Shown piece by piece: positions 41,713-53,095 of a DNA stretch of 64,000 nucleotides (position 1 is the stretch's first letter; each line of letters begins with the position of its first letter). The stretch comes from Saccharomycopsis fibuligera x Saccharomycopsis cf. fibuligera (taxonomy: Eukaryota; Ascomycota; Saccharomycetes; Ascoideales; Saccharomycopsidaceae): the NCBI GenBank assembly GCA_001936135.1, contig CP012816.1, forward strand, positions 1,553,501 through 1,617,500. The letters run 5' to 3'. A program made the translations under genes and the position numbers. Below the pieces are notes generated by a model. It saw only the letters and a list, made by a program, of their open reading frames with translations, had not been told where the DNA came from and ran no database searches.

Positions 41713-42553
41713 TAATCGTATGGCAGCATTTGTATTGGCATTAATATAAACTCGATTGAAAAATGTAATTGCTCATAATACAGTAGAATTCATAAGAGCC
41801 TGCTTTCAAATTGCGTCTATTTTGTAAAAATATAAAAGGGCATTGTGTACTTTGGAAGCTTCTTATGTTAACATTTGAAGTTTTTTAAGCCATTTTCTTA
41901 ACCTAGATTGGAGAAATATATACCTTTTGACCCAATAATATTCATCAATAACTACTCTTTGGGCAAGCAAGCTTTGAACGCGAAAACTCTTTAATCGATC
42001 TTTTTGTCAACTCCCAATAAAGTATTTTATAGTCGTAAATTTCATTATGCTTTGCAAAAAAATTACATCAAAGCATAAAACTCTTTTGGTAAAATTACAT
42101 AATGATAATGATTAGTTTCTTTTTTTTTTTTTTTTTTTTTTTGGCACATATTGTCTCTCATTTGATCATTAATGTCAAAAATTCTAAAATCATTTTCCCA
42201 GTAAAACACAAAAGCAAACTTTCTGCCTCTAATTTTGCCTGTGCATTACTTTTGGTGATTAATGCGCAAAAGAAGTCCGATCTGAGAAACCGCAACTCAA
42301 AGCCGAACCACTGTTAATCATACCATGAAGATAGATAAAAAGGAAAAAAACAGCAAAAATTAGGGAGCTACTATTCTAACATCGAAGACTACAATCTGAA
42401 GTAATAACATAAAACATAAGCAATCATGTTCAAGCAATCATGAATACTATATACAGGATTCGAAGATAAAAAAAAATAAGGACATCACTATGCTATTTTT
42501 CTCTTATTTTTTTTCTAAAATATAAATTTTTAATATTTTTATGATACAAAACC
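41713..42553. other. Convergent intergenic region
   Basis: Between IPI3 and HSP60 3' ends; AT-rich, with 23 T at 42120-42142. No gene seen. Confidence 0.5.
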
Positions 42554-44272
42554 TTACATCATACCTGGCATACCTGGCATACCACCCATGCCTGGAGCAC
42601 CAGCAGCAGCTGGACCCTTTGGTTCTGGAGCATCAACAATAGCACATTCAGTAGTAGCCAACAATGAAGCGACACCAGAAGCATCCAACAAACCACTCTT
42701 AACAACCTTGAATGGATCAATGATACCAGCCTTAAGCAAGTCAGTGTATTCACCCTTAGCACTGTCGTAACCAATGTTGAATTCAGCACCGTATTGGTCG
42801 AGCACTTTACCAACAATTACTGAACCTTCTTTACCAGAGTTCTCAATGATTTTTCTAGCTGGCTTAGTGATAGCAGACTTGATAATGTTGACACCTAATT
42901 GTTGGTCAAAGTTTTCAACTTTAACGTCATCCAAAGTTAAAGAAGCCTTCAAGAGAGCAGTACCACCACCTGGCAAGATACCATCTTGAACAGCGGCTCT
43001 AGTAGCATTCAAAGCATCGTCGTAACGGTCCTTCTTTTCACCAACTTCGACCTCAGAAGCACCACCGACCTTAATAACGGCAACACCACCGCTCAACTTA
43101 GCCAATCTTTCTTGCAATTTTTCTTGTTCGTAAGAAGAAGTACCGGCATCAGCCATAGTAGTTCTAATTTGTTCACATCTTTGCTGGATATTGTCTTTGG
43201 AACCTTCGCCATTCAAGATAACAGTGTCTTCTTTGGTGATAGTGACGGATTGACATTTACCCAAAAGGTCAATGTTGGCATTTTCTGGTTTGATGTCCAA
43301 TTCTTCAGTAAAGACAGTACCACCAGACAAGATGGCAATATCACCCAAAATGTTCTTTCTGTTGTCACCAAAACCTGGAGCTTTCACAGCAGCAACTTGC
43401 ACTTGACCTCTAAGTTTGTTCAAAATACAAGCAGCAAGAGCTTCACCTTCAATGTCTTCAGCAATGATCAACAATGGTCTTCTGGTCTTGTTGGACAATT
43501 CCAAAGCTGGCAAAACGTCTTGGATGGTGCTGATTTTCTTTTCACTCAACATCAATAATGGGTTCTCAAATTCAACTTTACCACTCTTGGTGTTGGTGAT
43601 GAAGTATGGAGAAATGAAACCTCTGTCGAATCTCATACCTTCAGTGACTTCCAATTCATCTTCAAGAGTTCTACCTTCTTTGATAGTGATAACACCTTCT
43701 TTACCAACTTTTTCCATAGCATTAGAGATTAACTGGCCGATGTGTTTGTCACCGTTAGCGGAAATTGTGGCAACTTGAGAGACTTCTTCAGTAGATGTGA
43801 CTTCCTTCTTGTTTTTAGACAAGAATTCAACAACTTTTTCAACAGCAGCTTGAGAACCTTTTCTCAAGTCCATTGGGTTACAACCAGCAGCAACGTTCTT
43901 AACAGATTCAGTGAAAATAGAGTGACCCAACACAGTGGCAGATGTGGTACCATCACCGGCACTTTCATTGGTCTTGGAGGCAACATCTTGTAACAATTTA
44001 GCACCCAAATTTTCAAATTTGTCCTTAAGTTCGATGGATCTGGCAACAGTCACACCATCTTTGGTGATCTTTGGAGAGCCGAAAGATTGTTCAATGAGAA
44101 CATTTCTACCTTTTGGGCCCAAGGTGACACTGACTGCCTTAGCCAAGGTTTCGACACCCTTCAAAAGGGCAGCACGGCCTTCAATGCCAAATTTGAGTTC
44201 CTTGTGAGAGTAGAAACGGGCAAGATTAAGAGAGGTTCTGGCTAAGCCTGGTCTAGCAGCGGCTCTCAACAT
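42554..44272 (-). CDS. HSP60: Mitochondrial chaperonin Hsp60
   Basis: GroEL-family protein with a mitochondrial presequence ([20 protein letters not shown]), then [20 protein letters not shown]. Nucleotide-binding blocks [28 protein letters not shown] and [11 protein letters not shown] are intact, and it ends in the Gly-Met tail [10 protein letters not shown]. It folds imported proteins in the matrix with Hsp10. 572 residues, as expected. A heat-shock element lies about 170 bases upstream. Confidence 0.99.
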   Translation of the reverse strand: MLRAAARPGLARTSLNLARFYSHKELKFGIEGRAALLKGVETLAKAVSVTLGPKGRNVLIEQSFGSPKITKDGVTVARSIELKDKFENLGAKLLQDVASKTNESAGDGTTSATVLGHSIFTESVKNVAAGCNPMDLRKGSQAAVEKVVEFLSKNKKEVTSTEEVSQVATISANGDKHIGQLISNAMEKVGKEGVITIKEGRTLEDELEVTEGMRFDRGFISPYFITNTKSGKVEFENPLLMLSEKKISTIQDVLPALELSNKTRRPLLIIAEDIEGEALAACILNKLRGQVQVAAVKAPGFGDNRKNILGDIAILSGGTVFTEELDIKPENANIDLLGKCQSVTITKEDTVILNGEGSKDNIQQRCEQIRTTMADAGTSSYEQEKLQERLAKLSGGVAVIKVGGASEVEVGEKKDRYDDALNATRAAVQDGILPGGGTALLKASLTLDDVKVENFDQQLGVNIIKSAITKPARKIIENSGKEGSVIVGKVLDQYGAEFNIGYDSAKGEYTDLLKAGIIDPFKVVKSGLLDASGVASLLATTECAIVDAPEPKGPAAAGAPGMGGMPGMPGMM

Positions 44273-44438
44273 TGTGTGGATAGTGATATTGTGATGTGAT
44301 GCGGTACTGAGTATGATAGGGAGAATAGCAAAAAAGTACTACTGAAACAGTGATTACAAAATGGAGAAACAAGAAAAAACTTTCGCGGTGGTGCTGCCAT
44401 TTTAATCTGAAAAAAAAGCTGGAGGAGCCTCGATGGCA

Positions 44439-44451
44439 GAAGGTTCTGGAA
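44439..44451. promoter_or_regulatory. Heat-shock element of HSP60
   Basis: GAAggTTCtgGAA: three perfectly spaced alternating GAA/TTC units, the canonical Hsf1 site, 167 bases before the HSP60 start codon. Confidence 0.75.
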
Positions 44452-44807
44452 AAAATGGAGCAAAAAAATATCGCCGCAATAGGGGTGTATATGAGGACGG
44501 GTAATATTAAGGAAACACCCCAAAATTGGGATTTTGCCACTGTTGGCATTTACATACAATATTACTATATTAGCATGCTACATTAACACAGAATTGTTTC
44601 AACACGAATAGACTATGTTTTCTACAGAAAGTACGGCAACTAAAAAGACTATTTTGCAAACAGTTTCAATAGAACTCGATGACCGCATTGAAGGAAGTTC
44701 TAGACAGTTGATGTGGAATATACGGAATATGGCCCACCGGCCGTGACCGATTTTGTCACCGTGTTCTCGGGCACCGGATTTGCTTTGATTTCGCACGGAT
44801 GGCAAAA

Positions 44808-44835
44808 TGCGGAGTGCGGAGTGCGGAATGCGGAA
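44808..44835. repeat. Four tandem copies of TGCGGA(G/A)
   Basis: Units at 44808, 44815, 44822 and 44829, two ending in G and two in A. Function unknown. Confidence 0.75.
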
Positions 44836-45397
44836 CGCCCCGCCCTGCAAGCTCCTCAAGCCTGTCTGCTCAACATGAGGCAAGACGAGGACTTCATATT
44901 CTGTAGATACAAAGTGTATTCTGCACTAATGCAACAAAAACAAGACACAAACATTAAATATGTTTCAATAACAAAAAAGGAATCAAAGTTTACGTTTAAT
45001 GGTTCCAGTAGGCCCGAGAAGGCACTCGGATGTCATACTGTTACTTACAAAACAGTAATACCATAGACATCTTGCTATTATCAACGATGCTATATATATA
45101 GTACAGAAAGTCTTTCTCGAAACACAGATTTTTAAGATACCTAGAACTGCATGACACATTTTTTATTGTTGCCTGGACATAGTTGACCTTTATCAATGCC
45201 TTTTTCAAAAACTCCAATCAACCACCCATATAACCTTACCAGTTGTTGCCGCACAGGGTCAAAAAAAGTATTATAAACATGCGCATGTATTAACAGGATT
45301 ATGATTATTTACACAATATATCATATACTTCATACTTTGAAAAGATAATTCTCTTTAAGATTTCTCAATTTTTGAAATTCCTCAGCCAACCAATAAT

Positions 45398-47026
45398 TTA
45401 CATTTCCAAGCTCAACAAACCTTCTCCTGCCTGTTCTGACTCTTTCTTAGACTTCTTTTTCTCTTCTCTAAGGCGCTGCTTCTCCTGCCTTTGTCTTTTT
45501 CTGATCTCTTTAAGCAATTTCTTATCAGTAATCTGGCTCAAATCAATTTTCAAGACATCTTCCACATTATCTAAATTTTCCATAGTTATTGCAAGCGTAT
45601 CATTGCCACTGCTGTCATCACCAGTGGCATTAGCAGCCTTCTTAGACAACGATTGTTTATTGACAGAAATTTTCAAAATGTAGCGTCCATCCACTGATCC
45701 AGCATGATGGCAAACATGCTTAATATCGCTTTCTTCAAGTATCTGTAACACAGCAGCTAGAGTTTTTTCTCTTTTGACAAGCTCCAACTCATTTAAATCT
45801 CTGTGTTTTTTTGTAAATGATGAACCATCTGCAACACCGGTAGCAGCAGCATTGAATCCTTCTTCAGTAGTAGAGGCATCTACTTTTCTTAATTGATCTT
45901 TTGCATCAATAAAAATCAAAAATGAAGGAACTTTCTCCATAGTCAGAATAATTTCATTTCTTTTTTTAGATTTCAAATCTGCATCAGAAATAGACCAGCC
46001 AATCTTGATATATTTGGTATCTTGCACTTTGCTGAGCTTTTTCCGCTGTAAAATATTTGCAAACTTATTATTTACTGCGGCAATTTCTTGACTCTTGATC
46101 TCACTAAGTTCATCAGAATATTTTTGAAGTGCGGTACGTTTATCTACTAGCTTGATCATTGGTATCTTGACAGGATCTCCATTTCTCTTGGACTCTGCTT
46201 CTACAACATTAACAATCATTAGCCCTTCTGTATCTAAATCCAAATCAATTTTCTCTTTCAAGAGTCGTTCCAAAGTAGTGCTCTCAACTGAATTTGTCTC
46301 TGGATCCACAAATGTTATTTGTCCTTCTTTATTGAGCTCCTTGTAAACTTTCCTCACTAAATGCTTAATACAATCTTGTGCCTGGAAACTACCACCAGAG
46401 AAATCAAAATTTGGTACTTCGTCTCTTGGTCTTCTTCTAAAGTTTTTTCCATTTTTGCTTCTCTGTCCGTTCACTCTCTCACTTCTTCTTTCGCCGCCTC
46501 TTTGCACTAGTGGCGACGATGATGGTGGTGAAGACGTGAACTCGGAAAATAAACTGTCTTGGCCAAATCCAAAATCAGGCAGATCGAATCTTGAGGCATG
46601 CCCGGATCCGCTTCTGCTGTTGCTATTATTATTACTACTACTGTTGACATAATTGCTGTTTGCGTAATTGCTGTTGTAATTATTACTGCTGGCTCGGCTT
46701 TCACTGTTAGCTTTAGTTTTCTTTAACAAATCAGCAAGCGTGAGTTTTTTTCTTTCGCCTTCTCTAGTACTAGTACCAGTATCGTTACCGCCAAAACCGG
46801 AATTTTTTCTGCTAGAGTCATTATGATACGGCTGCTTTCGAGTTAGATTAACATATCCACAGCTAGTACTGCTACTTTTGGCGTTATTAGTAACTGTGTT
46901 GTAATTTGATGGGGCGTTAAAGTTATTCAATATTGACGGGCTCATAGCTGATGAGCAGCTGAAAAGACTCTTGGAGCCAATGGCAGCCTTGAGGGTACAC
47001 TGTGATGCTCGATTTATTCCGATCAT
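45398..47026 (-). CDS. AIM23: Mitochondrial translation initiation factor 3 (Aim23)
   Basis: C-terminal region with the IF3-C-like block DTKYIKIGWSISDADLKSKK, which binds the small ribosomal subunit, and an upstream IF3-N-like block (EGLMIVNVVEAESK). Aim23 is the yeast mitochondrial IF3, tuning start-codon selection and the balance of mitochondrial translation. The frame opens at 47092, but the Met at 47026 (MIGINRASQCTLKAAIGSKS) gives a better mitochondrial presequence. A Ser/Asn-rich, low-complexity stretch (about residues 80-150) precedes the conserved part; the C terminus is a Lys/Arg/Glu helix (KRQRQEKQRLREEKKKSKKE). Longer than yeast Aim23 (356), mainly through the N-terminal low-complexity part. 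Confidence 0.75.
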   Translation of the reverse strand: MIGINRASQCTLKAAIGSKSLFSCSSAMSPSILNNFNAPSNYNTVTNNAKSSSTSCGYVNLTRKQPYHNDSSRKNSGFGGNDTGTSTREGERKKLTLADLLKKTKANSESRASSNNYNSNYANSNYVNSSSNNNSNSRSGSGHASRFDLPDFGFGQDSLFSEFTSSPPSSSPLVQRGGERRSERVNGQRSKNGKNFRRRPRDEVPNFDFSGGSFQAQDCIKHLVRKVYKELNKEGQITFVDPETNSVESTTLERLLKEKIDLDLDTEGLMIVNVVEAESKRNGDPVKIPMIKLVDKRTALQKYSDELSEIKSQEIAAVNNKFANILQRKKLSKVQDTKYIKIGWSISDADLKSKKRNEIILTMEKVPSFLIFIDAKDQLRKVDASTTEEGFNAAATGVADGSSFTKKHRDLNELELVKREKTLAAVLQILEESDIKHVCHHAGSVDGRYILKISVNKQSLSKKAANATGDDSSGNDTLAITMENLDNVEDVLKIDLSQITDKKLLKEIRKRQRQEKQRLREEKKKSKKESEQAGEGLLSLEM

Positions 47027-47357
47027 TGTTTGTTTGTTTATTTGTTCTGCTCTTTTGTTGTTTATCAAATAAAAACCATAGATTTTTTTCAAAAAATTTG
47101 ACTTGTATTATATACAATTTGCAGTTGATTCTCAGCAATGATTTCCTGTAAACGTACTAAAACGATTGGCGACTCGAAACAGTTATATCTCAATAAATTA
47201 CAAAACTCTCTCTTCTATGAGCTGTATGTTGTCCGAATCTTGAAACGAAAATCACAAAATATCAGGTTTATAGTCTATGCAATATCCATAAAGACCTTGT
47301 TAATATTACAATCCATCATCTCAAATTGTTAATAGCTGTCAGGCGATCTATTTTTCA

Positions 47358-47395
<38 letters not shown>

Positions 47396-48105
47396 CATTT
47401 GCGACAAATAGTTGTGTGTATGCAGGTACCATCAAAGTGGGAAGGAAAAAGAAACTGCTGTATCAGTCCTGTAGAATGATAGGACATGACAAATAATTCA
47501 AATTCAAAGATATTGAATATAATAGATAATTGATAACAGAAGGCGTGAATATGTTATTTTTTGTTACGAAAATATAGAATGTTTTCCCATTTTCGGCCAG
47601 CATTAAAATAATAAAATTCAATAAAATTTGGAAGCATCGATTACTGCTTCGAGATTTTTTTATGTCACCATATATTGTATGAATTGCTGAAGCTCTTCGT
47701 CATTTAGCTGCAAATAACCCTAGCCAACTAAAAATGATGAGTGCTAACTAGTAGATTGAAGATACATTTTTATAGCTGCAATAAAATTCTTTGAACAGTC
47801 TAAACGTCTAAACGTGCGATGGCCTCGCTAAACTACTGAAAACATATTCGCAATTGGAAAAGAGTAAATAAAACAACATAGGTCAAAAAAAAAATAAATT
47901 ATAAACATACTAAATTATTATTGGAAAAGTAAAAAAAAAAAAATGAGAAAATTTGAATAAGAGCTTAAATAGGAATTAAGGGCACCAGAATAAGGTAGAA
48001 CGGGGGCTGTACTTGAAAAACTTCGCATTGTGTATTATTAAAGGAGAAAGTACCCCACAGGTTAATATCGAGGGCAATATATTGCTTTGAAAAGAGAATT
48101 TTTAC
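47027..48105. other. AIM23 promoter / NAP1 3' region
   Basis: About 1 kb, AT-rich; 33 consecutive T at 47361-47393. No gene seen. Confidence 0.5.
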
Positions 48106-49416
48106 TCATTGCTGTTTGCACTCTTGAGGATCTTTTTGCTTTGCATTTTCACCATCATCGTCATCTTCATCATCGTCATCTTCATCATCGTCATCTTCAT
48201 CACTTTCTTCTTCATCGAAATAAGCTGGATCTTCGTAATCGACAAAATCTATGGCAGCACCTGTAAACCAATCAACAGCTCTTGGGATCAATTTGTCTTT
48301 GATTTCCTCAGCAATGTGGTAATCCAATTGCAATCTGGCTTCCAACTCACCATCTTCTTCATCGTCTTCTTCATCTTCTTCACCAGCAGCTTCGCCAATC
48401 TTTGGAGGCGTTGGTGGGTCAAAGAAGTTGAAAAATGATTCAGTAGGAGTCAATTTTTCAATAGTTCTAGTTTGTTTGGTGTGCTTATTTCTTTGTTTTC
48501 TTCTTTCAATTTTGATGGTAACATTTTGTTCTGGAGAAGCCCAGTTTATTTCACAACCTTCAGCATGATCATAAATGAATTCACCAGTATATCCCAATTC
48601 TTCTTGGTAATAGTATGTTTTTTCCAAAGTTTCATTAGAAAAGAAGTCATTCTTACTAAATTCAAAGATCAACTTGAAACCTGGTTTATCCAAATGTTCC
48701 ATTCTGATATCAATCAAATGACTCAATACGTCTCTATCTCTTTCCGTGATAGTGTCGCAAATCGGTTCCAAGTTCAACAAAGCGGTTAACCAAAACTCTG
48801 GAATACCTTTGATATCTTGTCCTTTGTCTTCTTCAGCTTCCTCATCCTCTTGTTTATCTTGTGATTTTGGCTCATCCATTTCTTCAATCTTGTTTTCATC
48901 GTCTTCATCTTCTTCGTTTTCTTCATCATCAGAGCCTTCTAATTCAGCTTCAATAGCTCTACCTTCTTCAATTTCTTCTTCAGTTGGTTCGATCTCCCCG
49001 ATAATAATTTTTTTTCTGTGAGCATTGAGTGGTTTAGCCTTTTCATTATATTTCTTCTCCAAAGCAAACAATTCTTTCTGGAATTCTATTTCCAAATCCA
49101 TTTGCTTCTTTTGAACAGACTTCAAAGAAATAATTCTGTCTTTCACGATTTTAGGAAAAGAGTCGACATAGCCAGAGTCCTTGCCCACTAAGTTGTTCAA
49201 TTTACCCTCAATAAGGGACAAAAACATTGGGTTATTAGCAAGTTTCTTCTTTGTGTCCTCATCGGTTTCCTCATCAATAGTTTTTGGCACTTTTGGATGA
49301 GTGGTTGATTTGGAAAGTAAAGAGCCAGCATTGGAAGCTGGGGTGTTTTGTGGCGTTGGCGCTTCAGAGATCTCAGCGATCTTGCTTCTGATTGGTTCAG
49401 ACATGACGGATGGCAA
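48106..49416 (-). CDS. NAP1: Nucleosome assembly protein 1
   Basis: NAP/SET-family histone chaperone: long dimerisation helix (SLKSVQKKQMDLEIEFQKEL, about residue 95), then GIPEFWLTALLNLEPICDTI, LIFEFSKNDFFSNETLEKTY and ESFFNFFDPPTPP. A highly acidic C-terminal tail (ESDEDDDDEDDDDEDDDDGE) ends in CKQQ, like the CKQS end of yeast Nap1, which is farnesylated. Nap1 carries H2A-H2B and works with Clb2 and septin-linked kinases. A Met at codon 5 (49404, MSEPIRSK) is an alternative start. 436 residues, close to yeast (417). Confidence 0.97.
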   Translation of the reverse strand: MPSVMSEPIRSKIAEISEAPTPQNTPASNAGSLLSKSTTHPKVPKTIDEETDEDTKKKLANNPMFLSLIEGKLNNLVGKDSGYVDSFPKIVKDRIISLKSVQKKQMDLEIEFQKELFALEKKYNEKAKPLNAHRKKIIIGEIEPTEEEIEEGRAIEAELEGSDDEENEEDEDDENKIEEMDEPKSQDKQEDEEAEEDKGQDIKGIPEFWLTALLNLEPICDTITERDRDVLSHLIDIRMEHLDKPGFKLIFEFSKNDFFSNETLEKTYYYQEELGYTGEFIYDHAEGCEINWASPEQNVTIKIERRKQRNKHTKQTRTIEKLTPTESFFNFFDPPTPPKIGEAAGEEDEEDDEEDGELEARLQLDYHIAEEIKDKLIPRAVDWFTGAAIDFVDYEDPAYFDEEESDEDDDDEDDDDEDDDDGENAKQKDPQECKQQ

Positions 49417-50577
49417 TAATCAAAAAAAAAAAAAAAAAAAGTATATAGCAGAAGGGGAAAAATATGGAGGATGGAACTGTAAGAAGAGAAGATTAAACAG
49501 AGACAGTGGTGGAATCAAGGATCAACAGGTAGAATGACAAAAGTTCAAAGCCTACAAATGTATTCTTGCGACTGAAAACTTAGGAGGAGGATGGGAGAGG
49601 TATGAAAAGAATTACAAATTGAAAGAGCACTGCACCGCTGTGACTTTTTTCCTGAGTTAGTGATTTGGCTGTAGTGTGCTCATTGGGGCGATTTTTGTTT
49701 TTCTTTCAAAATAAAAATAAATCGAAAAAGAAACAAAAAAAAAAACTTCACAGGACCACGTGCACAGAACCTGAGATTTTCAAGGATGCGGGTAAACTGT
49801 CAACATGGACGAAACTTGTACTGACTTGATAACAAGCTGGCTTACTATCCTTGTACGAGCGTACGTAAAGAAGTAGCATTTATACATAAAGGAGAATTAT
49901 TAAAAAAAAAAAAAAAAAACAGATTAGTGCACATAAGTGGTAGCAAAGAATGACGGTTCAACCCACCAATAGTTAAATTGTATCTCAGAAGCAGATTGTC
50001 ACATAGACCCATCGCACTGCTCTCTAATACAGCATATGCAAAGCAAACTTACACAGATTAACTCCTATAATTAAGACTTATTAGCTTATTTGGTACTTTG
50101 TCATATGTTAATAAATATCTCGCGATCAATAACAAGATAATGATGTTTGAATTAGTTTTGCATGTTGTACTTATTTGAGCTCTTACTCTCTCCATTGAAA
50201 ACCTTCTATGTTAACCATCCCATGCTGCATGTCTTTATCCTGGTCTCAATCCTGTAAACTTTTAGTAGTCTTAGCTACAGATCTCAAATTTGTAAGCACT
50301 ATCAGGAGCGCTTTTAGCAAAGTATGGGTGGCCTCCAATATATGACCATCGCTGTGTAACCGGATGTGTAAGAATATCTCACGTGCCTAGTATTTTAGGG
50401 CGCTCTGATTGGCCTTTAGTGAAAAGCGTAAGAGAGAGAACGAAAAAAAAAAAAAGCCTAGCATTTAATATAGAGGAAAAACTTACACCCTAACTGTTGA
50501 AGTATTGTGTTATTATAGGTTACTACTATCCCCAGTATTCAAGTAACAAGTTATTTTTCATTCCAACATCATCAAAA
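49417..50577. other. Divergent NAP1/ATP3 promoter region
   Basis: A run of about 20 A lies just before NAP1 (49421-49440), and another at 49902-49918. Near ATP3 are CACGTG (50380-50385) and a CCAAT-box ATTGG (50408-50412), the type of site used by the Hap complex at respiratory genes. No gene seen. Confidence 0.5.
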
Positions 50578-52012
50578 ATGTTCGCTAGAGCTGGAGCTAA
50601 TGCTGTCCGTACTGTTGGCATTCAATCAAGGTATGTTGTTTTTGACATTGTTGCGGTTGTTTCCAATTCGAAGTTTTGCACTACCGCTTATTTTACCACT
50701 TTTGTGAGTTGGGCTTCTACGAGAAGCCAGTGAATCATTCAGCGTATTGAGTAATCGTCAATCCTCATACAAAAATGTTGCTCCATTAAAAAAAATAAGA
50801 CAACATTAATAATTTTTTCAGATCAAAAAGATTCGAAAGTGAAACGTAGCGAGAAGTTTGAGAAAAAGATTAGTTGATTAATTGCTCAAAAAGACTTCTT
50901 AATGCTGTGAATAAAAAGCATAAGTTAAATAAAAAACTTCAAAATTGCATTTTTAGCGAACAATTGATTGTTAAGCACAGAAAGAAAGCCTAGTTACTAC
51001 AAGAAGTATTAAATAATGAAGAGAAAAAGGTTCAGCTTATCTTAAAATGAATATTGTTTGTCACAAAATCATAAAGAACAGTCATATGGCGCAAAGAATT
51101 GTGAATGGAATTATACGCTATCATTTATCAACTTAATTACTGCAAACACAAAGCCTATACTAACAACTCTATCATTATAGAAATTATGCCACTTTGCGTG
51201 AAATTGAGACTCGTTTGAAGTCCATTAAAAACATTGAAAAGATCACCAAGACCATGAAGATTGTTGCTTCTACTCGTTTAGGTAGAGCTGAAAGAGCCAT
51301 GGCTTTGTCAAGAGTTTACAATGATGCTGACACTGAAATTTACGACCATGCTGAATCTGCCAAGGTTGAATTGCCAGCTGAACCAAAATCTTTGATTGTT
51401 GCCATCTCTTCTGACAAAGGTTTGTGTGGCTCTATCCACTCTCAAATGGCCAAAGCTACCAAAAAGGCTTTGGCTGAAAAACCAAATACTGATGTTGTTA
51501 CCATTGGTGACAAGATCAAGGCTCAATTGCAAAGAACTAATGCTGAATCTTTGGTTTTGGCTTTCAACGGTGTTGGTAAAACTGCTCCAACTTTCCTTGA
51601 AGCTTCCTTGATTGCTGACGAAATTTTGAAATTAAACAAGGAGAAAAACTATGACTCTATCAAAGTCTTGTACAACAAATTCGTTTCCTCTGTTTCTTTT
51701 GCTCCAACTGCTAAACCATTGTATAATGAGGAAGTCATTAAGCAATCTAAGGGTTTAAATGCTTATGAAGTTGATGAAGATGCCGGTATTACCACTTCTT
51801 TGTCTGAATTTTCTTTGGCTAACTCCATCTTGACCGCCATGGCTGATGGTCACGCTGCTGAAATTTCCGCTAGAAGAAACGCTATGGACAATGCTTCTAA
51901 GAACGCTGGTGACATGATTAACAGATACTCCATTCTTTACAACAGAACTAGACAAGCCGTCATTACCAATGAATTGGTCGACATTATTACTGGTGCTTCC
52001 TCTTTGGGTTAA
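50578..52012 (+). CDS. ATP3: F1-ATP synthase gamma subunit (Atp3), two exons
   Basis: Exon 1, 50578-50630, encodes a mitochondrial presequence (MFARAGANAVRTVGIQSR). Exon 2, 51181-52012, continues in frame as NYATLREIETRLKSIKNIEK. Joined length is 294 residues. Gamma signatures: ITKTMKIVASTRLGRAERAM near the N terminus and the C-terminal SARRNAMDNASKNAGDMINR and YNRTRQAVITNELVDIITGA. Gamma is the rotating shaft of F1 that couples proton flow to ATP synthesis in the matrix. Splice signals are canonical (GTATGT, TACTAAC, TAG). Codon use is strongly biased, as in highly expressed genes. Confidence 0.97.
50631..51180 (+). other. ATP3 intron
   Basis: 550 bases. 5' splice site GTATGT (50631), branch point TACTAAC (51158-51164), acceptor TAG (51178-51180). 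Near the 5' end is a perfect hairpin, GGCTTCT (50712-50718) and AGAAGCC (50722-50728). No snoRNA boxes that I can defend. Confidence 0.9.
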
Positions 52013-53095
52013 GTTTAATATTCAACTTTGTTTTTTGCAATTTTATGATTATAATAATACTAAAAATATAAAACCCTCTAAAAATTTCAACAGCTACTGA
52101 AAAATATATGATATTTTAACGGATAAAAAGTAATGATTGGCAGAGTCTTTGGTGTTATTGTAAGCATGCTGAAAGAGAAAAGCCTAATTGTGAATAAAGC
52201 ATACATGATTATTGCACTGACTAACTTGCCAATAAATATGATAGGTATATCGAGAGCTCTACGTGCTTTTTAAAGCTATGGGAAAATGCCTATATATATT
52301 TAATATTGAAGTACTGTCAAAGTAATTTAGATACGTACCTGAAAATGATTTACTACATTGTAGTTATATTGTAGTAAAATAAATTGAGAAAAACAAAATA
52401 ATGTCACACTAGTAATTTAGTTTTTCAAAGTCGTGCCAAAGGCTTTAAAGGCTATCTATTGATTAAGTTTTCATCGGCGGGTTAAGCATAGGTGCACTTC
52501 ATGAAAATATAAACATATAATCACACCTCAATTTTTTTAAAGCTTAAAAAAATACAAACTTACATAGGCTTACAGCACTAAGCAAACGAATGAAGGAGAA
52601 AAATAGATCTACATACATATAAATATAAGTATGCAAGTACGCACAATTAATAAAAGGATACTGGTGTATAAATTTGGTTGGTAAATACAAAACGAGGTCG
52701 GTTAGCCATCCTTTAGTAGGAGCTTAGCGCATACTTGTATACGCGCCTATACATTTCAATCTTCTGAAAATAAGCTTGAAGTAGATCTGTACTAATGCAT
52801 AGAATAGACATAAAGTGAAGCAAGCAAGTATCTTGATATTTGAAAAATCTCTCCTTGATTCTGTGTCAGGAAAAGCATAGGAAACATAGTAGCTTAGCTT
52901 GAAATAATTGCAAATGATTGTGTGTATTTACAAATAAGAATGGAGGGGAGCAGAAAAACAGTGTAGAAAATAAATTATGAATGGCAAAATAAGAAATGGC
53001 AAAGTATGGAAGTTAAAATATAAAAGGTTTTTCTTAAAAACAAAAAAAAAAAAAAAAATAATAAAAAAAAAAAAAAAAAGACAACTCTATAACTG
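52013..53095. other. Convergent intergenic region
   Basis: 1.08 kb between ATP3 and CRS1 3' ends. A-rich runs at 53042-53058 and 53064-53079 next to the CRS1 stop codon. No gene recognised. Confidence 0.5.

Larger units (their letters stand above)
44273..45397. other. HSP60 promoter / AIM23 3' region
   Basis: Contains the heat-shock element and a 7-base tandem repeat (separate entries). A 94-codon minus frame over the repeat has repeat-derived sequence and is not credited. Confidence 0.5.

Noticed and set aside
44599-44883. 94-codon frame upstream of HSP60
   Set aside because: Its sequence derives partly from the TGCGGA tandem repeat and overlaps the heat-shock promoter; no conserved feature.
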